From Nevskiaceae bacterium (GTDB taxonomy: Bacteria; Pseudomonadota; Gammaproteobacteria; Steroidobacterales; Steroidobacteraceae), in NCBI GenBank assembly GCA_024234075.1, contig JACKOV010000005.1:1-64000 (forward strand): a DNA stretch of 64,000 bases, in the 5' to 3' direction. A program made the position numbers and the translations under genes. Every line of letters starts with the position of its first letter. Position 1 is the stretch's first letter. The notes under the pieces were generated by a model that ran no database searches, was not told where the DNA came from, and worked only from the letters and a program-made list of their open reading frames with translations. Shown here piece after piece: positions 8,345-17,137 of this stretch.

Positions 8345-9024
8345 CTCCACAGCATCATCTCAATGAAGCAACCCTGGTCAGTCTTGCCGCCGGCGCCTTG
8401 TCGCCCGAGATGACGGCGGTGGCAGCGACCCATGTCGGGGCGTGCAAGCACTGCCGCGGGCTGCTGGCCGATGCCGAACGTATCGGCGGCCTTTTGCTGG
8501 GCCAGCAACAGACCACCGGGTTGGATACGGCGCGGCAGGCGCGCCTGCGCAGTGCGATGCTGGATCGCCTCGACGAGTCGCCGCCCGGCCCCGGCGCGGC
8601 AACCATCGAGGCACATCCATCTGCCGCGCGCTCCACCGACCCGGATTGCTTGCCGCAGCCGCTGCAAGCGTACTTCGGCCGTTCATGGAACGCCTTGCGC
8701 TGGCGCTGGGTCGCACCCGGCGTACACATGATCCGGACTGCGCAGCCCGGCCGGGATACGTTGCTGTTGCTCAGGATCGCGCCGGGCAAGAGCGTGCCCC
8801 TCCATGGTCATCGAGGCACCGAGCTGACCCAGATCCTTCGCGGCGCCTACGACGATGTGCTGGGCCGATTCGGCCCCGGTGACGCGGCCGATCTCGACAA
8901 CGAAACGGAGCACCAGCCGATCACCGCACCGGGCGTGCCGTGCATCTGTGTCGCCGCCCTGGATGCACCGTTGCGCTTCCGGGGCTGGCTGGCAGGCAAG
9001 TTGCAGCCGCTGGTTGGCCTTTGA
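8341..9024 (+). CDS. chrR: ChrR-like zinc anti-sigma factor with cupin domain
   Basis: A 227-aa anti-sigma factor that should hold the preceding ECF sigma inactive until singlet oxygen or organic peroxides arise. The zinc anti-sigma domain has the motif H31-x3-C35-x2-C38, with His5/His6 as likely fourth ligand. The C-terminal half is a cupin: PGKSVPLHGHRGTELTQIL, then a GD...HQ segment at DNETEHQPITAP. Length and two-domain layout agree with ChrR. It is translationally coupled to the sigma gene and convergent with the TspO-like gene that follows. Confidence 0.9.
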   Translation: MTPQHHLNEATLVSLAAGALSPEMTAVAATHVGACKHCRGLLADAERIGGLLLGQQQTTGLDTARQARLRSAMLDRLDESPPGPGAATIEAHPSAARSTDPDCLPQPLQAYFGRSWNALRWRWVAPGVHMIRTAQPGRDTLLLLRIAPGKSVPLHGHRGTELTQILRGAYDDVLGRFGPGDAADLDNETEHQPITAPGVPCICVAALDAPLRFRGWLAGKLQPLVGL

Positions 9025-9060
9025 ACACGCGCCGGCTCAGCGCCAGTCGTCCGTCTGCGA

Positions 9061-9819
9061 TCAGTGTGTAAGACGCGTGCCCGGATGCCGCGCACCGAAC
9101 TGCTGCCACAGCGATATCACGCCCACGGCACCCGCCAGACCGAGGGCAATCCACGCGGCGATGTTCGCGCCCGGCAACGTCGATGCCTGTTGCTTGGCAA
9201 ACACTCCAACCAGGCCCCATACGGCCGCCAGCGCATACCAGGGATTGCCGCGCAGGCGCACCGTCATCGTGAGCAACAAGATGGCCGCCAGCGCAAACAG
9301 AACCAGCGTCCAGGGCAGCATGTTCACTGTCGAGAACAGCCGGAATGCCACGACCACCTGGGCCACGTTGAGCAGGACCGCCAGCGACACCCAGCCTGCA
9401 TGCAGTGACAACGGCAGCCATTGCCACCAGCGGCTGCGCGAGTGGTGTGCCGTATGCGAAACCTGCCACGCCGCGAACAGCATGCATGCGAGGCTTGCCC
9501 AGATGATCGCCAGCGCCAGCCAGAACCACTGCAGCGAGAACACGATCATCCACGCCGAAGTCAACAGGAAGCCCATCGCCGTCCAGGGCCGGATGCGTCG
9601 CAGCCGCTCGTCGGGGGCGCGATCGAGCAGCTGCCACGTTCCATACATCACATCGAGCAGGAAGATCGGCCCCCAGATCGCGAACGCGTAGCCGGCGGCC
9701 ACGATCAGCGTCGGGTAGCGGTCGGAGATGGCGCCATTGGTGGGTCCGAAGACCCCCGTGTTGGCCAGCCACGCGATCACCGGCATGGCCCAGGCGAAGA
9801 ACGCGACGAGGACTTTCAT
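9061..9819 (-). CDS. TspO/MBR-type tryptophan-rich membrane protein
   Basis: A 252-aa integral membrane protein with about seven hydrophobic segments and many tryptophans (WGPIFLLD, WFWLALAIIW, WWQWLPLS). It belongs to the long tryptophan-rich sensory-protein branch related to TspO, which binds porphyrins and modulates light and oxidative responses. Its ATG at 9819 overlaps the lipocalin-remnant stop as ATGA, placing it third in the phr operon. A role in photo-oxidative stress fits the neighbouring sigma/anti-sigma pair but is inferred. Confidence 0.75.
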   Translation of the reverse strand: MKVLVAFFAWAMPVIAWLANTGVFGPTNGAISDRYPTLIVAAGYAFAIWGPIFLLDVMYGTWQLLDRAPDERLRRIRPWTAMGFLLTSAWMIVFSLQWFWLALAIIWASLACMLFAAWQVSHTAHHSRSRWWQWLPLSLHAGWVSLAVLLNVAQVVVAFRLFSTVNMLPWTLVLFALAAILLLTMTVRLRGNPWYALAAVWGLVGVFAKQQASTLPGANIAAWIALGLAGAVGVISLWQQFGARHPGTRLTH

Positions 9820-10106
9820 CGGCAGGCCTCCCTGAACGTCTGGCTGCCTGCCCCGCTTTCGGGCCGGCGTTCCGGCACTTTTTTGATACCGGCAGCCTCG
9901 TAGCCCATGGTCTTGGCGCGATCCGGCATGGCTGGATAGTCCTCATCCGAAACCTGCGGCGTGCGCGACATGAACCAAATATAGTCGCGCGCGTCGCGGA
10001 CGACCATCACCTGGTTGAAGTCCGCATTGAGACGGACTCGAGACAGGCAAGTTCCCACGTCGTACATACGGGCGCGGGGAGAGTCTGGATCTCGCGCCAT
10101 AACCAT
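9816..10106 (-). CDS. Lipocalin (Blc-like) C-terminal half
   Basis: About 96 aa; only the C-terminal part of a bacterial lipocalin is recognisable: NADFNQVMVVRDARDYIWFM, then SRTPQVSDEDYPAM and MGYEAAGIKKVPE. The usual N-terminal GxW strand and half the barrel are absent, so the gene has lost roughly 80 codons, or a short fusion start now drives it. It still overlaps the TspO-like start as ATGA, which may preserve translation of the downstream gene. Lipocalins often accompany this ECF regulon and are thought to handle damaged lipids. Confidence 0.6.
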   Translation of the reverse strand: MVMARDPDSPRARMYDVGTCLSRVRLNADFNQVMVVRDARDYIWFMSRTPQVSDEDYPAMPDRAKTMGYEAAGIKKVPERRPESGAGSQTFREACR

Positions 10107-10122
10107 GCGCCGTTGGCTCGCA

Positions 10123-11541
10123 TCAGCGCGCCGGCAATTCCCGCCAAACGTCGAGGGCTGCTTCCCGGGTGGCGGCCAAGTCAACCATCGGCGCGGGATA
10201 GCCGCACGCAGCCAACGCCCGCGGGTCACGCCAGGGCTCGTGCAGCAACTTCGGCGGCAACGTGGAAAGCTCGGGTAGCCAGCGCTTGAGATAGCGCGCG
10301 TCGGGATCGAACTTTGCGGCCTGCGAGTACGGGTTGAACACGCGAAAATAGGGCGCAGCGTCGGCGCCACAGCCGGCGACCCACTGCCAGCCCAGCGTGT
10401 TGTTGGCCAGATCCGCGTCGACGAGCGTGTCCCAGAACCAGCGGGCGCCGTGCCGCCAGTGTTGCCGAAGGTTCTTCGTGAAGAAGCTGGCGGTGATCAT
10501 TCGCACCCGGTTGTGCATCCACCCGGTGTGCCACAGCTCGCGCATGCCGGCGTCTACCAGCGGGATACCGGTGCGGCCTTGCTGCCAGCGCTCGATCGCC
10601 GATGGATGGTCGTCGGCCCAGCGAAAACCGTCGAAACGTGGGTTGAAGTTGGCCTCCGGCGTTCCAGGGAAGTGGTAGAGCAGATGGTGGGCGAACTCGC
10701 GCCAACCCAGCTCGCGCAGATACGTCTCGAGATCGGGACGTTCGCGGGCTTCCTGCCGTGACGCGCAGGCCTCCAGTGCATGATGGATCTGGCGTGGGGT
10801 GATCTCGCCAAAGTGCAGGTGGGGCGACAGTCGCGAGGTCCCGTGGCGCGCGGGCAGGTTGCGACTGCCCGAGTAGTGATGCAACGCATCGTCGGCAAAG
10901 ATCTCGAGTAGCTCCTCTGCGCCCGCCTCGCCGGGTTGCCAGGTCTGAGCGAAACCCGCATCCCAGGGAACAAGGGGCCGCAGTTGCAGCGCGTCCAGCG
11001 CCAGGCTGGCGGGCAGGCGCAGCCACGTGCGCGCGCGCGCTTTCGGCAACGGCGTCTCGGGCCGCAGTGTCGCGCGCAGCTTGCGCCAGTACGGCGTGAA
11101 GACGCGATATGGCTGGCCTGCTGATGTCGCCAGTTGCCACGGCTCGCACCAGAGATTGCCTGGTTGGCTGTGCACGGCGACGCCGTCGGCATGCAGCGCG
11201 CCCTTGAGCGCCGTGTCGCGGGCGATGGCGGCCGGTTCGTAGCGCCGGTTCCAGTAGACGGCATCGGCTCCGCTGGCACGGATCAGCGCCCGCAGTATCG
11301 TCAAGCTGTCACCGCGGGCTACATGCAGCTCGCCCCCCTGCGCCGCCAGCTGCTGCTGCAGGGCCGACAAGGAATGGTGCAGCCACCATCGGCTCGCGGC
11401 ACCGGGCGACCACGGAGCCTCTTCCTGTGGGGCATGCACGTACACCGGCAGTACGCGCTCGTACTCGCTGCAGGCCGCAACGAGCGCGGGATGATCAGTC
11501 AAGCGCAGGTCGCGTCGGAACAGGACCAATGCCGTGCTCAT
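10123..11541 (-). CDS. phrB: Deoxyribodipyrimidine photolyase
   Basis: A 472-aa CPD photolyase repairing UV dimers with FAD and light. The N-terminal photolyase domain begins VLFRRDLRLTDHPAL. The FAD domain includes GTSRLSPHLHFGEITPR, ELGWREFAHHLLYHFP, DAGMRELWHTGWMHNRVRM and the WQWVAGCGADAAPYFRVFNP block, with tryptophans of the electron-transfer chain. The length is typical. It heads the minus-strand operon phr - lipocalin - tspO-like, as in other singlet-oxygen regulons. I found no clear ECF promoter directly upstream. Confidence 0.95.
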   Translation of the reverse strand: MSTALVLFRRDLRLTDHPALVAACSEYERVLPVYVHAPQEEAPWSPGAASRWWLHHSLSALQQQLAAQGGELHVARGDSLTILRALIRASGADAVYWNRRYEPAAIARDTALKGALHADGVAVHSQPGNLWCEPWQLATSAGQPYRVFTPYWRKLRATLRPETPLPKARARTWLRLPASLALDALQLRPLVPWDAGFAQTWQPGEAGAEELLEIFADDALHHYSGSRNLPARHGTSRLSPHLHFGEITPRQIHHALEACASRQEARERPDLETYLRELGWREFAHHLLYHFPGTPEANFNPRFDGFRWADDHPSAIERWQQGRTGIPLVDAGMRELWHTGWMHNRVRMITASFFTKNLRQHWRHGARWFWDTLVDADLANNTLGWQWVAGCGADAAPYFRVFNPYSQAAKFDPDARYLKRWLPELSTLPPKLLHEPWRDPRALAACGYPAPMVDLAATREAALDVWRELPAR

Positions 11542-11631
11542 TTGAGGATGATGCCAGTCGCGCTCACATCGTGTTCCCGGTCCGGGTGCTGGGCACGCCG
11601 TACCTCTCTGCTATATTGAGGCGGAGGCAAC

Positions 11632-12378
11632 ATGAATATCCTGAACTTGTGCGCCGCCGCGCTCCTGTTCGCGCAGGGGCCAATGCCTCCTGCGGAGAAT
11701 GCCGGTCCCAACGCCAGCATCGTACGTCGCGCCGGCGGCAGCTATGCTTATACGACCATCAGCGATGGGCGGCACCGCGGCGAGGAGCATTTCCAGTTGG
11801 TGGTACACCCCGACGGCTCGCGCACGATGATGATCTGGCACGATCTGTCGGCGCGCAACGCGCAATTCAGCGTGGTGCTGCGTGTCGCGTCGTCGTTCCG
11901 GCCACTCGAGGCCTACGTGTCGTATTGGAACGCCGGGCAATTCAAGGGTAGCGGCATGTTTTCGGTCGATGCCGGCACACTGACGGCGCAGAGCCGTGGG
12001 CCGGCCGGGCCTAGATCCGAAACGATCGATCTGCCGCAGCGATTCTCGATCGGCACACACCCCGTCGCAGGCGACGGCTGGCACACCTGGACGTTCGATG
12101 CCGCCGGTCCGGCGAAGCAGACCTCGATGCTCTACGGCGTCGAGGCGAGCAGCGATATCACGAAGCCGGTGCTCGGAGCCCTGACGCCACTTGCCATCGA
12201 GCTTGTCGGGCGCGAGCGACTCTCGGTACCCGCCGGGACCTACGACACCACCCACTATCGCGTCGCCGGCGTCAACGACCTGTGGGTGACCGAACAGGAC
12301 CGTCTCGTCGTCAAATCCTCCATCCCCAGCCGCGATCTCGAGTACGTGCTCGCGTCCGCGACGGGAAGCTGGCAGTAG
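11632..12378 (+). CDS. Secreted protein, DUF3108-like
   Basis: A 248-aa protein with a short signal peptide (hydrophobic LCAAALLFA, cleavage near residue 20-24). The body is beta-rich with repeated Y/W-containing strands and ends VPAGTYDTTHYRV...LWVTEQDRLVVKSSIP. That is reminiscent of DUF3108-type periplasmic proteins, where a GTY-x-T segment precedes a D-LWV strand. A GGAGG precedes the ATG by 5 bases and a TATATT box lies just upstream. Divergent from phr; probably in one unit with the VOC gene 20 bp downstream. Confidence 0.6.
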   Translation: MNILNLCAAALLFAQGPMPPAENAGPNASIVRRAGGSYAYTTISDGRHRGEEHFQLVVHPDGSRTMMIWHDLSARNAQFSVVLRVASSFRPLEAYVSYWNAGQFKGSGMFSVDAGTLTAQSRGPAGPRSETIDLPQRFSIGTHPVAGDGWHTWTFDAAGPAKQTSMLYGVEASSDITKPVLGALTPLAIELVGRERLSVPAGTYDTTHYRVAGVNDLWVTEQDRLVVKSSIPSRDLEYVLASATGSWQ

Positions 12379-12398
12379 CGGCCGCAAGGAGAATGCCC

Positions 12399-12995
12399 AT
12401 GAAGTCATTGCGCAATCGTTCTGTCATTCTGCCCCTGCTCGGCCTCGCGATTCTGCTCGGTGGCGCAGTTCCGGCGCGCACCGAGCCGGTTGCGCAAGCC
12501 GAGCGAATACCGGTGGACGTGCGCCGGATCACGCTGTTGGTGCGCGACATCGACAAATCGCTGCCGCTCTATCGCGATGCGCTCGGCCTCAAGGTCATTT
12601 ACGACGAATTGATCGGCGCCACGACCGATCCTGCCGGAAAAACCACGCCTCCCACGACACGACTGGTGCTGCTGCGCGCCAACGACACCTTCATTGGCGC
12701 CATAGGCCTCATGCAGCGGCTGAATGTACCGGCACCACCGCAGAAGGCCCGGACGAAGCCGATGGCGGGCGAACCCATCCTTGTGATCAATGCCAGCGAT
12801 CTCGAAAGCCGATTCGCGCGCATTGCCGCTGCGCCGGGCGTGACAGTCGCGACCGCACCGGAACGCGTCGACTACCCGGCGCCGGGCGGCAAGGGAATCA
12901 TCCCCGTGCTGTTCAGCGGCATCTACGACCCGGACGGCTATTTCATCGAGATCAACAAGCTCCTTGGCGCACCTGCAGGCGCACTGGAGCAATGA
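12399..12995 (+). CDS. Secreted VOC (glyoxalase/bleomycin-resistance) family protein
   Basis: A 198-aa protein with a Sec signal peptide (MKSLRNRS then ILPLLGLAILLGGAV, cleavage after VPARTE region) followed by one VOC domain. The first beta-alpha-beta unit reads RRITLLVRDIDKSLPLYRD and the closing strand is DPDGYFIEINKL with the metal-ligand Glu. I choose ATG 12399 because AAGGAG (12386-12391) is 7 nt away; the in-frame ATG at 12393 is too close to it. A periplasmic VOC protein is less common than a cytosolic one; substrate unknown. Confidence 0.8.
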   Translation: MKSLRNRSVILPLLGLAILLGGAVPARTEPVAQAERIPVDVRRITLLVRDIDKSLPLYRDALGLKVIYDELIGATTDPAGKTTPPTTRLVLLRANDTFIGAIGLMQRLNVPAPPQKARTKPMAGEPILVINASDLESRFARIAAAPGVTVATAPERVDYPAPGGKGIIPVLFSGIYDPDGYFIEINKLLGAPAGALEQ

Positions 12996-13010
12996 ACGGC
13001 GGATAGCGCA

Positions 13011-13075
13011 CAGCTGACAGCCAGAGGCGCGTCGGCGAGGCGTGGCGCGAGACGAGCCGCTCTGGCTGTCAGCTG
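13011..13075. repeat. 16-bp inverted repeat with 33-bp loop
   Basis: CAGCTGACAGCCAGAG (13011-13026) and its exact complement at 13060-13075. It lies right after the VOC stop codon and just before a second perfect palindrome (13096-13133). It may fold as a transcript-stabilising or terminating structure, or be a REP-like element. Confidence 0.6.
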
Positions 13076-13095
13076 TTCGCTGCAAGCTGTTCGCC

Positions 13096-13133
13096 GCGGC
13101 CGGCCAAGGCCGCGAGCGGCCTTGGCCGGCCGC
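13096..13133. terminator. Perfect 18-bp palindrome, terminator-like
   Basis: Arms GCGGCCGGCCAAGGCCGC (13096-13113) and the exact complement (13116-13133) flank a 2-nt loop. The stem is almost all G+C and no U-tract follows, so an intrinsic terminator is only one reading. It ends 22 bp before the leuS start and would block or fold the leuS 5' leader. Confidence 0.5.
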
Positions 13134-13155
13134 GCATGCTATCCTGCCCGTTCCG

Positions 13156-13548
<393 letters not shown>

Positions 13549-13970
13549 TGTTCGGGATCGACATCGAGGCCTGTGCGCGCTGCGGCGGGAAGCTCAAGGT
13601 GATTGCCAGCATCGAAGAGCCGGCGGTCGTCGCGAAGATTCTGGCGCACCTGGAGAAGGCGGCGTCGGATCGGCATCAGACAGAACTGCCGCTGGGTGCG
13701 CGGGCCCCGCCGGTGCAGGCCAGACTGATTTGATATCGAAGCTGAGGGGTGTTCGGGCCGACCGGTGAGACGGTCGGGCAGGGGCGGTGCGTGCCGGGAT
13801 TACGACAGAGCCCGGCGGGGCGGGGAATCGGAGGACGCGGGCCTGCCCAGCGGCCTGCCCATCCGGGCAACTGGCCGGATTCAGGCAGGCTGAGGCAGAT
13901 TGGGTCGCTACACCCGGGTGGTTCCACGAATCAGGACGGCGCTGCGGGGTGCTTTGAACTTCCTATCCGC
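13549..13970 (+). mobile_element. IS91 3' fragment, copy 2
   Basis: Matches positions 3626-4047 of the full element with no difference that I can see. It contains the last 61 codons of the transposase (stop at 13733) and the complete right end. The left breakpoint is within leuS and the right end lies within a marR gene. It cannot encode a transposase. Confidence 0.9.
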
Positions 13971-14357
13971 GAAGCCCTCGAGCATGTCGTTCCAGAATTC
14001 CATCGTCCGCGGCATCAGCGCGGTGGCGACGGCGTGCCCGGCGGCGGTCAGCGACAGGTTGACGATGCGGCGATCGTCCGCGTCGCGGCGCCGCACGAGC
14101 AGGCCGCGACTTTCGAGCTGGTCGATCAGGCGGGTGGTGGCGCCGGTGTCGTGGCCCAGATGCCGCGCGAGGTCCGAGCAGCTGTGCGTAATGCCATTGC
14201 GCAGCGACATCAGCGCGATCCAGTGCGTGAACGAGAGCTCTTGGTCGGCGAAGCGCGCCTGCGCGTGCGGAATGGTCAGGTTGTTCAGCCGCCGTATCAG
14301 GTAGCCGATCGACCGGCGGGCCTTGAATGTCTCTGTCCGGTAGTAGCGCTTCGCCAC
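13971..14357 (-). pseudogene. MarR-family regulator, C-terminus cut by IS91
   Basis: About 129 codons of a winged-helix MarR repressor: the DNA-binding part reads LTHWIALMSL-type helix, CSDLARHLGHDTGATTRLID and the wing LLVRRRDADDRRIVNLSLT. The native frame ends at LEGFA, where the IS91 right end begins at 13970; a further ~20 foreign residues follow to a stop at 13908. Only the final dimerisation helix appears lost. It is divergent from the nitrilase gene and two small palindromes lie between, so it probably regulated that gene; whether it is still functional is uncertain. Confidence 0.8.
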
Positions 14358-14373
14358 GGTGGGTTCCGATCAA

Positions 14374-14404
14374 GCTGCTGAAGCAGTCTCTGCCTCGGCA
14401 GAGA
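14374..14404. promoter_or_regulatory. Twin palindromes between marR and nitrilase genes
   Basis: CTGCT-GA-AGCAG (14374-14385) is followed by TCTCTGCC-TC-GGCAGAGA (14387-14404). Both are perfect dyads. MarR proteins bind short palindromes overlapping their own promoters, so these are candidate operators 17 bp upstream of the marR start. Confidence 0.45.
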
Positions 14405-14517
14405 TCTTGTCAATGACGGGCCGGTGGGGGTTGCGGCCGTCCACCTCGCGGCTGCCCGGCGCCGCCGCGTGTAAATCCCTTATCGGACCCTGTGCGCGTT
14501 CTGCCCATAATCCGGCG

Positions 14518-15486
14518 ATGACCCAGCGTTTCAATGCAGCCGCGGCCCATGCCGCGCCGGTGCTGCTCGACAAGGCCGCCACGCTCGCCCGGGCCTGCGC
14601 GCTGATCGCCGAAGCCGGCCGCAGCGACGTGCGCCTGCTCGGCTTCGCCGAGACTTTCGTGCCGGGCTATGCGTACTGGCTCGGGCTCTATCCGCCGGTG
14701 GCGCAGCGCGAGGTGATGCTCGAGTATGCGGCGCAGTCCGTGGTCGTCGCCGCCGGCGAACTCGATGCCGTGCAGGCGGCGTGCGCGAAGCACCGCGTCA
14801 ATGTCGTGCTCGGGTTGTCGGAGCGCGATGGTGGGACGCTGTACAACAGCCAGGCCTTCATCGACGAGCACGGACGCCTGCTCGGCGTGCGCCGCAAGCT
14901 GCAGCCGACGCTGTCCGAGCGCTCGGTATGGGGGCAGGGCGACGGCTCGACGCTGAAGGTGTACGACATGCCGGTCGGCAAGGTCGGCGGACTGATCTGC
15001 GGCGAGCACTCGATGAACCTCGCGCGCCACGCGCTGATCCTGCAGCACGAGCAGATCCACGTCTCGTCGTGGCCCACGTTCGCGACGATGAAGGGGAACG
15101 AGGGCTGGTTCGACTCGCACGTCGATGCGTTGTCGAAGGTGCATGCGTACACCGGCTCCTGCTTCGTCATCGTCGCGCAGGACCCGGTCACACAGGCCAA
15201 TCTCGATGCGATCGAACGCCGGCTCGGTCCGCAGGGCGTGCTCGGGGTCGGCGGCGCGCGCTCGGCGATCTACGGGCCCGGCGAGGACTTCGTCGCGCCG
15301 CCCCATACCGGGCTCGAAGAGAAGCTCGTGATCGGCGAAATCGACCTGAATCGCATCCAGGCGGCCAAGCTGCAGCACGATTCGGCGGGCCACTATGCGC
15401 GTTCGGAAATCCTGCGGCTGGTCGTCGATACGGAGCGGAAGACGCCGCTCATCGCCATGAAGAAACCCGTGAAGGACAGCCAATGA
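14518..15486 (+). CDS. Nitrilase-family carbon-nitrogen hydrolase
   Basis: A 322-aa enzyme of the nitrilase superfamily, hydrolysing a nitrile or amide to the acid. The catalytic triad is visible: Glu45 in GFAETFVPGY, Lys127 in RRKLQPT and Cys161 in LICGEHS. The CGEH context and the SVWGQGDGS block fit true nitrilases rather than amidases. A longer upstream in-frame extension covers the promoter region and is not used. The stop overlaps the next start as ATGA. Divergent from the damaged marR gene, which likely repressed it. Confidence 0.88.
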   Translation: MTQRFNAAAAHAAPVLLDKAATLARACALIAEAGRSDVRLLGFAETFVPGYAYWLGLYPPVAQREVMLEYAAQSVVVAAGELDAVQAACAKHRVNVVLGLSERDGGTLYNSQAFIDEHGRLLGVRRKLQPTLSERSVWGQGDGSTLKVYDMPVGKVGGLICGEHSMNLARHALILQHEQIHVSSWPTFATMKGNEGWFDSHVDALSKVHAYTGSCFVIVAQDPVTQANLDAIERRLGPQGVLGVGGARSAIYGPGEDFVAPPHTGLEEKLVIGEIDLNRIQAAKLQHDSAGHYARSEILRLVVDTERKTPLIAMKKPVKDSQ

Positions 15487-16133
15487 GCACCTATGTCATC
15501 CTGGATTTTCTCCATGTCCTGTTGTTCGCCTACTGGCTCGGGCCCGACTGGGGCGTGTTCGTCTGCGGTCGGCGGGTCGCGAACCCGGAGCTTTCGCGGG
15601 AGGAGCGGCTGCGCTTCCTCAAGGCCTCCGTCGCCATCGACATCTTTCCGCGTTCCGCCATCGTGCTGATCATCGCGGTCGGTCTCACGCTGGCCTATCT
15701 CGGTGGTTACATGGCCATGGGGCTGTGGTTGCTGGTGCTCATCTGGCTCGTGGCGGCGATCTGGCTGCTGCTCGTCTGGTTCATCGGCTACATCCTCGAG
15801 CCGGGTCCGCTCAAGGCAAGACTCGATGCGGTACACGTGGCCATCCGGCACGCGGTGACTGCGGTCCTGCTCGGTGCGGGCCTGTACTCGCTGCTCTTCG
15901 GTGACCCGGTTGCCACCCGGTGGCTTGCCGTCAAGCTCGTCCTGGTCGCGATCCTGATCGCCATGGGCAGCGCGCTGCGCGTGATCGTGGGAGGCTGGGT
16001 CCGGGATCTCACGGGCGTGGCCGGATCGGAAGGCGCGGTCGCACGCAGCTATCCGTTTGCCCGCAAGCTGGTGATCACGTTCTGGCTGACTTCGATTTCG
16101 ATCGCCTTCCTTGGCGTGACGAAACCCTTCTAG
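15483..16133 (+). CDS. Integral membrane protein (paralogue of 26603-27214)
   Basis: A 216-aa protein with about five or six hydrophobic helices, including IVLIIAVGLTLAYLGGYM, WLLVLIWLVAAIWLLLVWF and a C-terminal FWLTSISIAFLGV. I do not recognise a named family; the GPDWGVFVCGRRVANPELS loop is distinctive. It overlaps the nitrilase stop by 4 bp, so the two are co-translated. A second copy lacking the first helix lies at 26603-27214. A transport or assembly role for the nitrilase pathway is possible but unproven. Confidence 0.75.
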   Translation: MSTYVILDFLHVLLFAYWLGPDWGVFVCGRRVANPELSREERLRFLKASVAIDIFPRSAIVLIIAVGLTLAYLGGYMAMGLWLLVLIWLVAAIWLLLVWFIGYILEPGPLKARLDAVHVAIRHAVTAVLLGAGLYSLLFGDPVATRWLAVKLVLVAILIAMGSALRVIVGGWVRDLTGVAGSEGAVARSYPFARKLVITFWLTSISIAFLGVTKPF

Positions 16134-16141
16134 CCTGCGCG

Positions 16142-17023
16142 TCAGAAGCCGCTGCGGCCGGTGATCTCCGTGAGCAGGGCCCGCGCCGCTGCGTTCAGGT
16201 GGGTGCGCTTGCGCCGCATCAGGTAGACCGGCGTCGTCCACGCGCCATCGCTGAGATCCTTCCAGTCGAGGTTCGGCAGGGTTTCGCTGATGGAGCGCGG
16301 CAGGATCGCCAGGTAACCCGATTGCGACAGGGCGGTCAATGCGAACAGCACCGATGTCGTCAGGATCCCGGGCATGGGTCGGGTGAGTCCGGCTGCATTG
16401 AAGGAACGCTCCACCTTTTCATCGAGCAGATCGGTATTGGCACCGATGACCCAGGACGCCTTGGCCAGATCACCTACCGTCTTCGCACGTCCGAGTACCG
16501 GATTTCCGCGCCGGCCGGCCACCCCCCACCTTTCCAGGGCGACTTGTTCCATCAGCAGATCCTCGCTGGCCAGCTCCGACCGGGTCGCTAGGGCGAAGTC
16601 GTACCGGCCGCGATGCAGTTCGGCAACGAAGTGCCGGTCGATGCCGCCTTCGACCTTCAGGCTCACGTTGCGGCGGCGGTGCACGAAATCCGCCACCCGC
16701 TGGCCGAGATAGGTCGCCGCGGCGATCGGGCTGAGGCCTATGACGATCTTGTCCTGCTTGCGGGCGATTTCCGCCGTGGTAGCCGCTTGCAGCCGCGCGG
16801 CGGTGGCAACGACCTCATGCGCGTGCTCGACGACCGTTTCGCCCAGCCGTGTCAGGGCCATGCCGCGTGCTGTGCGCTCGAACAGTTGCGCACCCAGGTG
16901 TTCTTCCAATCGTGCGAGGCTCTTGGACAGGGCCTGCTGAGTGAGTCCCGTCCGTTGCGACGCGCGGGTCAGGCTGCCCGCTTCGGCTACCGCAAGCACG
17001 TGTTCCAGTTGCCGGAGTTCCAT
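16142..17023 (-). CDS. LysR-family regulator
   Basis: A 293-aa LysR regulator. The HTH is at the N-terminus: LRQLEHVLAVAEAGSLTRAS, QQALSKSLARLEEHLGAQLF, ERTARGMALT. An effector-binding domain with the IVIGLSPIAAATYL start follows. It is divergent from the flavoprotein gene, with a TACAA-N7-TTGTA box between, the classic arrangement for a LysR activator of the adjacent catabolic unit. It is a different subfamily from the two LysR paralogues at 31656 and 43629. Confidence 0.9.
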   Translation of the reverse strand: MELRQLEHVLAVAEAGSLTRASQRTGLTQQALSKSLARLEEHLGAQLFERTARGMALTRLGETVVEHAHEVVATAARLQAATTAEIARKQDKIVIGLSPIAAATYLGQRVADFVHRRRNVSLKVEGGIDRHFVAELHRGRYDFALATRSELASEDLLMEQVALERWGVAGRRGNPVLGRAKTVGDLAKASWVIGANTDLLDEKVERSFNAAGLTRPMPGILTTSVLFALTALSQSGYLAILPRSISETLPNLDWKDLSDGAWTTPVYLMRRKRTHLNAAARALLTEITGRSGF

Positions 17024-17032
17024 GCCTTAGAA

Positions 17033-17049
17033 TACAACCATAATTTGTA
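17033..17049. promoter_or_regulatory. LysR box between regulator and flavoprotein gene
   Basis: TACAA (17033-17037), 7 bp, TTGTA (17045-17049): an exact dyad fitting the T-N11-A rule of LysR binding sites. It lies 10 bp upstream of the LysR start and about 90 bp upstream of the divergent flavoprotein gene. Confidence 0.55.
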
Positions 17050-17137
17050 CTGTAGGACAACTGATTGTTTGCTTCGGGGCGTCGCGTGTGATCTCTTGGT
17101 ACCCGCGTACGCGATGCAGTTCCGGAGTAATCAGCCC

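Noticed and set aside
9816..10370. 184-codon lipocalin form with a longer N-terminus
   Set aside because: The extra residues are the photolyase gene read out of frame; no lipocalin GxW motif is present.
16613..17137. Flavoprotein extended upstream by about 170 codons
   Set aside because: That stretch overlaps the LysR gene and the LysR box; GGAG supports ATG 17138.
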